The notes beneath the pieces are model-generated. The model was not told the origin of the DNA. It saw only the letters and a program-made list of their open reading frames with translations, and made no database searches. Shown here one piece after another: positions 55,195 to 64,000 of a stretch of DNA of 64,000 bases. Numbering within the stretch: the first letter of the stretch is position 1; each line of letters starts with the position of its first letter. Origin of the DNA: Chaenocephalus aceratus (taxonomy: Eukaryota > Chordata > Actinopteri > Perciformes > Channichthyidae); the NCBI GenBank assembly GCA_023974075.1, contig CM043801.1, positions 28,880,504 to 28,944,503 on the forward strand. Reading direction: 5' to 3'. The translations under genes and the position numbers were made by a program.

Positions 55195-56520
55195 AGTGAT
55201 TCTATCGGTCGAAGTGGAGTTGAAAGAGATGAGTTTTCAGTCTGCGCCGGAAGATGTGCAAGCTATCTGCTGTCCTGATTTCAATGGGGAGCTCATTCCA
55301 CCATTTTGGAACCAGGATAGCAAACCCACGTGTTTTTGCTGATGGGAACTTGGGTCCCCATTGCAGCGAGGGTGCAACGAGCCGTTTGGCTGGTGCAGAG
55401 CGAAGTGCACGCGCTAGGGTGTACAGTTTAACCATGTCCTGGATGTAGGAAGGGCCAGATCCATTTGCAGCATGGTATGCAAGTACCAGTGTCTTGAAGT
55501 GGATTCTAGCAGTTACCGGAAGCCAGTGAAGGGAGCGGAGGAGCGGTGTGGGAAAATGTTGGAAGGTTGAAGACCAGACGAGCTGCTGCATTCTGGATGA
55601 GCTGCAGAGGTCGGATGGCACATGCAGGTAGACCAGCCAGGAGGGAGTTGCAGTAGTCTAGGCGTGAGATGACGAGAGCCTGGACCAGAACCTGTGTCGC
55701 TTTCTGGGTCAGGAGGGGACTTATCCTCCTGATGTTGTAAAGTGTGTATCTGCAGCAGCGGGTTGTAGCAGCGATGTTTGCAGCGAAGGACAGTTTGTTA
55801 TCTAGGATCACACCCAGATTCTTTGCAGTCTGAGTCGGGGAAACAACAGAGGTGCCGATGTTGATTGTTAGGTCAAGAGTGGGACAATCTTTTCTCGGAA
55901 GGAAAAGCAGTTCAGTCTTGTCAAGGTTGAGCTTGAGGTGATGAGCAGACATCCACTGAGAGAGAGAAGCAGAGATGCGTGCGACGACCTGGGTCTCTGA
56001 GCGGGGAAAGGACAGAATGAGTTGGGTGTCATCAGCGTAGCAGTGGTATGAAAAACCATGCGGGCTAATGACTGATCCGAGCGAGTTTGTGTACAAGGAG
56101 AAGAGGAGGGGACCAAGAACAGAGCCCTGAGGGACTCCTGTAGTTAATTGACAAGGGTCGGACTCGGACCCTCTCCAAGTTACCCTGTAGGTACGGTCTT
56201 TGAGGTATGAGGTGAGGAGGGAAAGTGCAGAGCCTGAAACTCCAAGTTCTTGGAGAGTGCGAAGGAGGATCTGATGGTTCCCCGTGTCGAATGCAGCAGA
56301 CAGGTCCAAAAGGACGATGACAGAGAGGGAGGCTGCTTTAGCAGTGTGCAGTTCCTCAGAGACAGCAAGGAGAGCAGTTTCTGTGGAGTGACCTGCCTTG
56401 AAACCAGACTGGTGCGGATCCAGAAGGTTTGAGAGCGGGTTTCTTTAGGAGAGGGTTTACTCTTGCCTCCTTGAGACTCTTTGGAAAGTGACCAGAAGTT
56501 AGAGAAGTATTGATGAAATC
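55195..56520 (-). pseudogene. L2-type LINE fragment, RT and C-terminal domain
   Basis: The minus strand shows SLVSRQVTPQ (frame-shifted QSGFKAGHS), LLDLSAAFDTGNH, TTGVPQGSVLGPLLFSLYTN, then YHCYADDTQL with the catalytic Asp pair, LNLDKTELLFL and the C-terminal QLIQNAAARLVFNLPTFS block. Two open frames, 55506-56309 and 55202-55621, overlap with a frameshift near 55550-55620. Compared with the copy at 6.5 kb, about 130 bp upstream of the GHSTETAL block is missing. The usual 3' tail is absent at 55195. Confidence 0.88.
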
Positions 56521-56561
56521 CTCCGGACAAAATTAGAAAAGTGCCAGTCAAAGGTCTTCTT

Positions 56562-56903
56562 TGTTATTTATTGAGCTTTAAAACGAATAATGACTATATA
56601 ATCATATATAAGAATAAAACACGGAGGACGGAGATCTCTTTTTGTCCCCCTCTTCTCCCCGCTGCAGCCAAGCAGCTGATATCAAAGCATGCTCCCCTCT
56701 CCTGCAGGGGGGTGTGGTCAGCTGCAGCTCACAGAATCAGCCCCCTGCAAAAACAGGGCTGGAAAGAGCATATAGAGCGAAATGAGGCATGGCTAAAATG
56801 CAGGATCTGTTTGGTATTTTGAAAAAAAAACTATATTTATATACTTTATATAGGTATGGCCCTACAATATATTGTTCAAATATAGCATGATAGGTCACCT
56901 TTA
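56562..56903. mobile_element. MITE fragment related to 23963-24622
   Basis: Ends GAGCTTTAAAACG and TAGGTCACCTTTAAA; shares GTTCAAATATAGCATGATAGG with the other MITE's reverse complement. No ORF. Confidence 0.5.
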
Positions 56904-56968
56904 AATTCTTGACTGCATATGTTTAAAACAAGCAAAACTGAATAACTTTGACTAGACATAAACACTGC

Positions 56969-58258
56969 CAGAGATGTTCACAAGTCCTTTTTTGCAAGTC
57001 TAAGTCAAGTCTCAAGTCTTTGGTCACGAGTCCAAGTCAAGTCTCAAGTCTTTGTGGGGTGAGACTTGATCAAGTCTCAAGTCTTTGGTCACGAGTCCAA
57101 GTCAAGTCTCAAGTCTCTAAAAAATAAAAGTCTCAAGTCTCTTCTGGTTGTAATAAGCCTTCTATTGTCTGCTGCTATCCAGTCTGTTAAGAATACTGCA
57201 CAGCTATATCTAAGAAATTCAAAGCACTTACTGTGTTATTATCACTCCTATATCTATTAGCATACAGTATCAGTACTGATTAGTTGTTTGTTATATGATC
57301 ACTTTAAACAGGCTATTGCAATGCAATATGAGGAAAAACATCACACTTTAGCTAAATGCAAACAACTTATAAGCAAAACATTTCAGAATCAGAAATCAGT
57401 AGCACAAATACTTTATTAATCCCCCGCAGGGAAACTGTTAAAAGTACTTAAAAGCGGGTAATGATTAACGTTACCGACAGTTTTTATGTCATGTCAAGAG
57501 TTGGATGTCAACGCCACTCAACTCAAACAAGTGTGACAAGCAATTCACTAATCTTTTCAAATATTCAGTTACAAAGCTAGTAGCAAGCTAAGTTAACATT
57601 ACATAGCTGATGCTGAGCGAAACATGTTTGCTAACCGTCCATATGCGTTAATGTGACTGACCTCTCCGGGTGAGTTTTCAAGTGCCTGCTGAAATTCGAC
57701 GTTGTTGCGCCAGCATCCTTGATTTTGATATTGCAGACTTTGCAGTGTGCACTCCTTTTGTTGGTGCCGCCGGTGTTTTTTCGAAGTTTTTGTAGTTGAA
57801 CCTAATTACAAGCGGTACAGCCGCAGGTGTGCCGCCGGTCGCTATTGTGTTACTACGAGGTAGTAACAGAGGCGCGCACGTCTGCGTAATGAGCCCGGCT
57901 AAAATAACTGGATGGCCTACCTGCCTGTCAGCCTTCCATCTGGGCACAAATTTATCTCGTGCCCTCATTGGTCATGTGCACGTTCGTGTGTGTTGGAGGA
58001 GGCGGGCTCTATAAGGAAGTAGCAGCCTCTAGCAGATTATCTCCGATTGTGTATTTTCAAATTCTAGCGATCTCGAGCCGGTTTCTCTCAAATGTACCTA
58101 CCCCACCTTTAATACGCCAAAAATAGAAAACACAATGATTGTTCACGAGTCCCAACACACGAGTCCAAGTCGAGTCTGAAGTCTTTTGGTCACGAGTCCA
58201 AGTCAAGTCTGAAGTCTCTGTGTGTGCGACTTAAGTGCGACTCGAGTCCCCATCTCTG
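56969..58258 (-). mobile_element. hAT transposon derivative with BED-finger exon and 8-bp duplication
   Basis: The ends CAGAGATG are inverted at 58251-58258. AACACTGC flanks both sides exactly (56961-56968 and 58259-58266), the hAT signature. Subterminal zones contain many AAGTCAAGTCTCAAGTC repeats (56985-57145 and 58150-58250). The body lacks a transposase core, so it is a deletion derivative. Confidence 0.9.
57663..57790 (-). pseudogene. BED zinc finger exon of the hAT element
   Basis: The minus strand reads HCKVCNIKIKDAGATTSNFS then RHLKTHPER before a GT donor. The order C-x2-C, then H-x4-H is the BED finger at the N-terminus of hAT transposases. Later exons with the DDE core and dimerisation domain are missing from the element. 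Confidence 0.75.
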
Positions 58259-58266
58259 AACACTGC

Positions 58267-58645
58267 CACTGCTAGGAGGATTTAAAAGTCTCTTTATAGT
58301 ACATTCATGTTTTTGTCTTAAAGAACATATTATGAAATCAACGGATAAACAATGTTTACATTTTTATGTTTCGCAGTATGTGAAACCATGAAGAAACAGT
58401 CAGTCACCACAACCAGAATATAAAGGATATACAAGCACAATACTCTCTCTGAGAAATGGTGGACTAAAATTAATGCTAATTGAAAACATTCATTGTTTAT
58501 GGCCAAATGAAGTCAACCACTTAAATACACGTCATTTGATGTTTCTCTTTTGAGTTTGGGTATAGGCCATTCCATGTAGATAAAATATGTCAGAAATAAA
58601 TTATTACACTTTTTTTCACCCATCCATTAAGATGCACATCTACAT
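58267..58645. other. AT-rich 3' flank of the MRC1-like gene
   Basis: No ORF, repeat end or RNA feature recognised. Confidence 0.5.
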
Positions 58646-58651
58646 TTTATT
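58646..58651 (-). promoter_or_regulatory. Candidate polyadenylation signal of the MRC1-like gene
   Basis: AATAAA on the minus strand, about 175 bp after the stop codon at 58822-58824. Confidence 0.5.
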
Positions 58652-58821
58652 AATCAATTCATTTTTATAAAATCTAAAATCAAACACAATTTTGAATTAA
58701 AACAAACTTTAAAGATTTAAAATATAAAATACAACATTCTTTGTCTTAATTGTTCATCATTAAAGCTAGTTATTGCCAACTGCATTGAATTTTCAAAAGT
58801 GAAAATGAACTGCTGCTTTTT

Positions 58822-59069
58822 TCATCACAGAGTTATAACAAGCCCAAGGTTCTCTTCCTCTGCAATTTCAACCACATCCGGCTTGGACCGCTCATTGTTG
58901 AAGAAGAGAGAGTTGTTGAAGGTTGATAACTTTTTGGGTATAAGCAAGCTGCGGCCAGACTTCTTGAATAGAAACAAGGCGATTAGTGTTCCTATGACAA
59001 TTGCAATAATGACCAGGGAAACTATCAAAAAAACGTGGCCACGGGTTTGAGGATCCATCCCAGGAGTTA
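58822..59069 (-). CDS. mrc1: Last exon: membrane helix and cytoplasmic tail
   Basis: It encodes TPGMDPQTRG, then a hydrophobic helix (VFLIVSLVIIAIVIGTLIAL with FLF), the basic stop-transfer KKSGR, and a 45-residue tail with FNNSLFFNN. Mammalian MRC1 has FENTLYFN at this position as its endocytosis signal, so F-x-N-x-x-F is probably the equivalent, with Phe in place of Tyr. The tail also has an acidic EIAEEE segment and ends LVITL. Confidence 0.85.
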
Positions 59070-62000
59070 CTGTACAGAATCAACAAGTAGATGATGAGCA
59101 ACAAGAACAAATGTAACATTTTTGACTTAATATACACATGTATAGATTTATCTTACCAGTTGTCTGTGTCACTTGTTGATTTACTACTGTAGGAAGATAG
59201 CAAATATGATACAAACTTTTAAAAAAGGCATCTCATTTATTTTATTTAACATCTGAATCAATTTTTAAATATATGTTTTTATTTCATTTCTCATCATGTT
59301 ATATATTATACATACATAGTCCTATTTTCTACGATGATCTCACCTTTGGCAGTTTTGCAAATATATCCTCTGTCATACCACTGGTTCCCTGTTATCCATC
59401 TACCATCCCCAACTCTAATCGCTCCATAAGTATGGTCGCCTGGTTGATCCATAAGCCAGTTACTGTAGTCCACAACACTTCTGTCCAACCACTGCCACAT
59501 GCCTGGGGACAAATAGAAATGTTGTGTTTTTTTACTTTACTTCAAGGTTGTTTTTGGACCTGATTACATATTTATTTAATTGAACACTCAATATCTTTCC
59601 TTTCAATACGAACTGCAACGAAATAATATGTTCCGTCTCTTTTTAACTCTTTTTTGGCTGAGAGAAATACATAAATGTGTGTTCACTACCAGGTTAATCA
59701 AAGCATTTGCTGAAATCATCAGAAAATAAGTTTGACTTGAAGTGGTTTTGGGGCCAGAAAATCAAAACAAGCTGAAAGATTATTGTATGTTGCAGACCTG
59801 ATTATAGTCCTCTCAGTGTTTGCACTTTATCAATTCCTTTCACATTATACTTACAAATGTAATGCAAACATTTTAATGGATATAGCTGTATTTGTTTCAT
59901 ACTCTTTTTCTTAACTGCACATAGTTTATATGCCTGTTTTTAGTTCTGTATTCTGCAGGAATAAATATATTATTAATAGCAATCGTCTAACCTTTTTTGT
60001 TTCAGAGTTTATGTATCACAAGTACAATGTTCCTTCTTTATGTCCTAGTGTAGCTTAATTTATATTTCCATGAAATATCAGACAATGTGACTGTACCTCT
60101 GTGGGTTTTATACAAGCCGATCCAGAAAGAGGATTGGTCTTGAAAGCTTATAATATTGCTATGAATGAATTCTTGCTCAGAAGGATCTGTGATGCTGGCA
60201 AGAGTTCCACCTTAATTCACAAAGAAACACACAAGCAAACGAAGAAAACTTTAGTTGATGCTAAATACAGCTAATTGATAAGGAATATGTGTAAGATCAT
60301 CCATAGAAGGTACTTACCATGTCTTACACAGCCAGCTGATGCATCAGGCCATTTCATCCTGTCTGTAAAAAAGAGGTAACAGAAACCCCTAAATTGTAGC
60401 CAGCTGTTTCTCTGGAGTGTGTACATCTGCATTTCTGGGTCGTCAGGGCAAAATCCTGGAAAATCGCTTGACTCTTTTGGTGGCACATCTGTGAATGAGA
60501 GGGACATTAAGGACATTTGGATCCACTAATTACTGTAAAGTACATTCTTTCAAATCCAGTGCACTGAAGTACTGTAATCACCAATTTGATAATAAGGTAA
60601 ATGGGGCAGATTTATGAGCTGCTTCAATATGCTACAGCAGCGCAAAGTGCGTGTTCTCTTTACACAGCGATGTTGTGTGTAAGGAGCGCTCTGCTTCCAG
60701 GTTTCCACAAGTACTGTGACAACACCATATGATGATGACATTAACATTAAAATTGACTTGTGTATTAAATTATTAAAATGTATATTAGCTCTACCTGTAG
60801 ACTTCATGCAAATACTGTTTAAGTTCTGATTGCAGCCGGTAGTGATCCAGTTTCCATTTACATCCACGATCACACAAGATCGGAATGAGCTTGGTTCCTC
60901 TCTACCCCATTTGGTAAAGGTGATGCGCCTGCCATCAATAAATCTGAAATATCCGGCAGTCTGAAAGCAAAGATTGATCAAACTGCATTCAGCTTTAGGA
61001 ATTGCAAACTATTGGCCTGTTAAAGGTGGGGTATGTAAGTTTCAGAAACCGGCTCGAGTGCACTAAAATGTGAAAGTACACAGCCGAAAAGAATCCGCCC
61101 CTTCCTTCAGACTTCCTTACAGAGCACCTCCTCCAACACACATGAACGCGCAATGCACACCCAATGAGGGCACGAGATACATTTGTGCGTGCACGAGATG
61201 GAAGGTTGTACTTTTTACAGTATTACGGCTTCCACAGATGACATTTTTGTATGGATTTGTTGTCAAAGCACTTACAGTAAGATATTCATTGCTATCGGGA
61301 TGTTAAGAGCATTCCATGGAATATAACAAAAAGTGTATCTCAAGCCGGTTTCTGAAACTTACCTACCCCACCTTTAAGTAATCTTTTAATGCAAATCTGT
61401 AATCTTTAATTATTATTACAATAAGGATTCACTTTTTTTTCCATTTTTCTTTACACTATTGAAAAATATGTAAAAGATTTTAAATATATAACTTTTGTGG
61501 ATGTTATTAATCTGAATACATAACATTACCTGATTTTTGTTCATTCCAATCCACAGAGAAGCATTGAGTTTTAAAGCCATCAGCTCAACATACGCCTGTG
61601 ACCATTCGTTCCGCAGGCTGGCCAATGTTGCACCATCACGTTCACAATGCTGTTTGGCTGCATCCCAGCTCATATTTTGGGTAACAACCTTAATGGAGTC
61701 ATTTAATATTTTGACATAGTCATCGGTAGGAATAGGTTCAGGTGAGTCTGGGAGAGAAGGATCTGTTGTGGGTGAGAAATTATACACATTTAGTTGTTTC
61801 CATCCATCGTTAAAGGCAGGGCTTTTGTTGAGGACATCGATGCTCGAAACTGATTATTTTTCAAAGAACATTACAATTCCTTATTTGCATAACAGTGTCC
61901 AATTTGAATAAACTTGTGATTGAAATACAGTAAAAAGTGCAATTGTATTATCGAAAATATAATCTTGATGATTGCCGAATATTCATCATGATACATAAAT

Positions 62001-63720
62001 CGTTAGATGCTTTGGTACAATTAGTGCTGTTGTAGGTAAAAAAGGTTGACCCCATCCACTGATGGTTTTATTGTGAGGCAAACAATTGCAAATTAGATAC
62101 TGAATTTGACCTCATTAACTTTTGTATTTTCATCATTGCTGTAAATGAATGGTTCTAAAATATACCAGCAGTCTCTTAGTCATGTACACGCCGTATGCGT
62201 TCACCTGCTGTTCTTGTGCAAGCTCCGATCATTCGGGTCCACACTGTTCAAGCATGGCGTTGGGAAATACAGAGTATGTTGTAAAAGTAAACGTTTGGCT
62301 TTGATAATGATATAGAAACATTGCTATATTGACACATCAGGATCATCAAAGTTGCATGTCAACCCCTGTATGTAACAAATACACATAGACAATATTGTGA
62401 AAGTCCTTATCTTTTTAAATCAATCTCGGTGTATATTACAAAAAAAACACTCAAGGGAAAGGGCCAAGGAAAGGCTCACCAACATTTTGAAGACAGACAT
62501 ATCCATTGGTGTCATTGCAGGACTTTTTAATCCATTTTCCAATACCAACGTCACGATTGGTAGACAAAGCACCACAATTTCGCTGTTGAAAACAGTGATG
62601 GTATAAAAGGGTTAAATGTATTTTTTTAATTTAGATTAATTAATTGATATACAAAAATATATATTCCAAGATAAATGACATTTTAAATTGTGTCAAGAAA
62701 ATATTACCTCCTCATTCCTTCGAGGTAGAGACGATTCAATATACTTCAATGTAAAATCAAGAATTTAGAAATGGGTGTGAATAAATAAACATATTAGGAA
62801 CAAAACAGATGCATTTAATTTATAAACATTGAAATTGTGATTTAATGTACAAGTGAAATAACTCTCTTCTTATACAAGTGTGATGTATTTTGACAAGTTC
62901 AGAAAAAAATGAAGTTTAAATCATTTAAAATGAAGTATCAACAATGATTTACCTCAGACCAGTGATGGTATAAAAGGGTTAAATGTACATTATTTATTTT
63001 TTCATTTAGATTAATGAATTGATATACAAAAATATATTCCAAGATAAATTACATTTTAAATTGTGTCAAGAAATTATTACCTGCTCATGCCTTCGATATT
63101 GAGACCATTCAATATTCTACAATGTAAAATCAAGAATTTAGAAATGGGTGTGAATAAAGGAACAACACAGATGCACTTAATTTAAAAAAATTGAAATTGT
63201 GATTTTATGTGATGTATTTTGACAAGTTCAGAAAAAAAGAAGTTGTATTGCACATTTTAAATAAAGTATAAAACATTTATATTTACCTCATAATCATAGT
63301 CCAAGGGGTACTGCATCTGAAATGGAATAATGGTAGAAATATTTGACAATTAAAAACCAAAACATTTTACCTCAGTTATCAAAGCCCTAAATTGACAATA
63401 TTTTTCTTTATTTAAGTTTAGATATGTTAATAACCATGAACTGGCTATGAATCCTGCTTGTTGATGGATGAGGAAACAACAAGAGGAAAACAGTAAAAAA
63501 AAAAGAGGAAATGTTAGAAAAACGTTTTTAGTAGTGACACAGATGCCTCTTTAACTTAAAATTTGAATCCGAAACGTATTGTGTCGACTTACTTCGATTT
63601 CCCAGTTGGTGTATCTCATTGGTCGCCCATCAATCCAGAGAAATGAAGAGACACGTGTCAAATGCAAACCAATCCACAGGTCTGTGGTAGGTGCTTCAGC
63701 CAATTGAGTAGTCAAAAATA
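58822..63720 (-). CDS. mrc1: Macrophage mannose receptor-like protein, 3' half (CTLDs, membrane segment, tail)
   Basis: Exons on the minus strand: 63593-63720, 63287-63316, 63081-63116 (duplicate 62708-62743), 62480-62582, 61530-61762, 60795-60960, 60318-60488, 60097-60210, 59344-59502, 59157-59186 and 58822-59069, all with AG/GT borders. They encode the end of one CTLD, two more CTLDs, a Thr/Gln linker, one membrane helix and a short cytoplasmic tail. This order is the 3' end of mannose-receptor family endocytic receptors of macrophages and endothelium, which carry eight CTLDs. The tail matches MRC1 better than other members. The 5' exons lie beyond 64000. The visible CTLDs lack EPN/WND, as expected for the non-binding C-terminal CTLDs. 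Confidence 0.85.
59157..59186 (-). CDS. mrc1: 30-bp linker exon
   Basis: A symmetrical phase-1 exon encoding VNQQVTQTT, between the last CTLD and the membrane exon. It corresponds in position to the VTPNPTPGPVTP exon at 9022-9060. Confidence 0.7.
59344..60488 (-). CDS. mrc1: Last CTLD (three exons)
   Basis: Exons 60318-60488 (FCPDDPEMQM, WLQFRGFCYLFF, MKWPDASAGCVRHG), 60097-60210 (GTLASITDPSEQ, SSFWIGLYKTH) and 59344-59502 (WLDRSVVDYSNWL, GRWITGNQWYDRGYICK). They form one CTLD with the WIGL core. The calcium-site positions read DQPG and WITG instead of EPN and WND, so sugar binding through calcium is not expected. Confidence 0.85.
60795..61762 (-). CDS. mrc1: Penultimate CTLD (two exons)
   Basis: Exons 61530-61762 (Pro-rich linker PSLPDSPEPIPTDD, then MSWDAAKQHCERDGATLASL and LNASLWIGMNKNQ) and 60795-60960 (AGYFRFIDGRRITFTKWGRE, then NGNWITTGCNQNLNSICM). 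EEPSS stands in the EPN position and WITTG replaces WND. Between them, 61030-61370 holds a repeat related to 57.9-58.1 kb (CTACCCCACCTTTAA ends). Confidence 0.85.
62480..63720 (-). CDS. mrc1: Earlier CTLD with microexons (5' exon outside the window)
   Basis: Exon 63593-63720 encodes LWIGLHLTRVSSFLWIDGRP and YTNWEIE. Microexons 63287-63316 (MQYPLDYDYE) and 63081-63116 (NIEWSQYRRHEQ) follow in phase 0, then 62480-62582 (NCGALSTNRDVGIGKWIKKS and CNDTNGYVCLQN). The extra 22 residues from two microexons lengthen the long-loop region. A second 36-bp microexon lies at 62708-62743. Confidence 0.8.
62587..63289. repeat. Tandem duplication of about 365 bp with a microexon
   Basis: Units of about 62587-62957 and 62958-63289 both start CAGTGATGGTATAAAAGGGT and both contain a 36-bp exon with flanking splice sites. 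They differ by scattered substitutions and indels. Confidence 0.85.
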
Positions 63721-64000
63721 CTGAAAATGTAAAACATATTCATCATATCAATAATGATTTTAAATGTTTCAGTGTATGCTCTATATATAGTTCAAATAGT
63801 CAAAATAGTTGGTTGGTAAATCAGTTGGCTTTAGCTGGTTTAGTCCAGTGTCCTGTTAGAGCTGAGATCTTTTACATAACTAACTTTATATACATTGTAT
63901 GCCTGCAGAATCCAGACAAATATTTCAGATTAAAGAAAAATATTTATGAACCCAGCCAAATGTCTCAATTTCTCAATCCTAATGTCTGTTTTATTTGTTG

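Overview
This is nuclear DNA from a bony fish, probably a percomorph teleost. Genes are split by spliceosomal introns. The repeat set is typical of fish: L2 and Rex/RTE LINEs, DIRS elements, Tc1, Harbinger, hAT and CACTA-like DNA transposons, tRNA-derived SINEs, an endogenous retrovirus and solo LTRs. The right end carries the 3' half of a mannose-receptor (MRC1-like) gene. Exon borders and target-site duplications (TSDs) were read by eye from splice consensus and protein continuity, not from transcripts.

Layout. 1-712: broken Tc1 transposon. 798-8860: an L2-type LINE on + split by a nearly complete LINE on - (1370-6495, 11-bp TSD) and by a 1.0-kb MITE (7713-8729). 9022-9894: four exons of one C-type lectin domain (CTLD) on -, with the EPN and WND residues of mannose-type calcium sites. 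10510-14311: DIRS element with an intact gag-like ORF, no recognisable RT and a damaged RNase H. 14312-26753: two inverted arms of about 1 kb around a split SINE; the insertion in the SINE is a 7.5-kb CACTA-like element that contains a SAMD3-like gene remnant and a piece of a nuclear-receptor zinc finger. 27536-34460: three copies of an unclassified repeat and a Rex/RTE LINE broken by one stop codon. 35246-41460: hAT remnant split by a Harbinger element with MADF exons, split by Tc1, split by a TTCATGAA-rich element, split by an L2 fragment. 41459-42200: second DIRS fragment. 42254-53359: retrovirus-like element with 769-bp LTRs that look identical, a gag ORF and almost no pol or env. 53364-58266: further MITE, L2 and hAT insertions. 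58646-63720: 3' part of the MRC1-like gene: CTLD exons, a short linker, a membrane segment and a cytoplasmic tail with an endocytosis-like motif.

How it fits together. The only host genes I can support are the MRC1-like gene, the isolated lectin-domain unit in the same orientation (probably a tandem paralogue or its remnant), and the SAMD3-like remnant. The roughly 49 kb between the two lectin loci is almost entirely mobile DNA, and its nested duplications allow a relative insertion order to be read. The most unusual items are the CACTA-like element carrying host-type exons, the nuclear-receptor zinc-finger fragment, the five-level transposon nest, the retroviral element with apparently identical LTRs but no pol, and a duplicated 12-residue microexon in the mannose-receptor gene.
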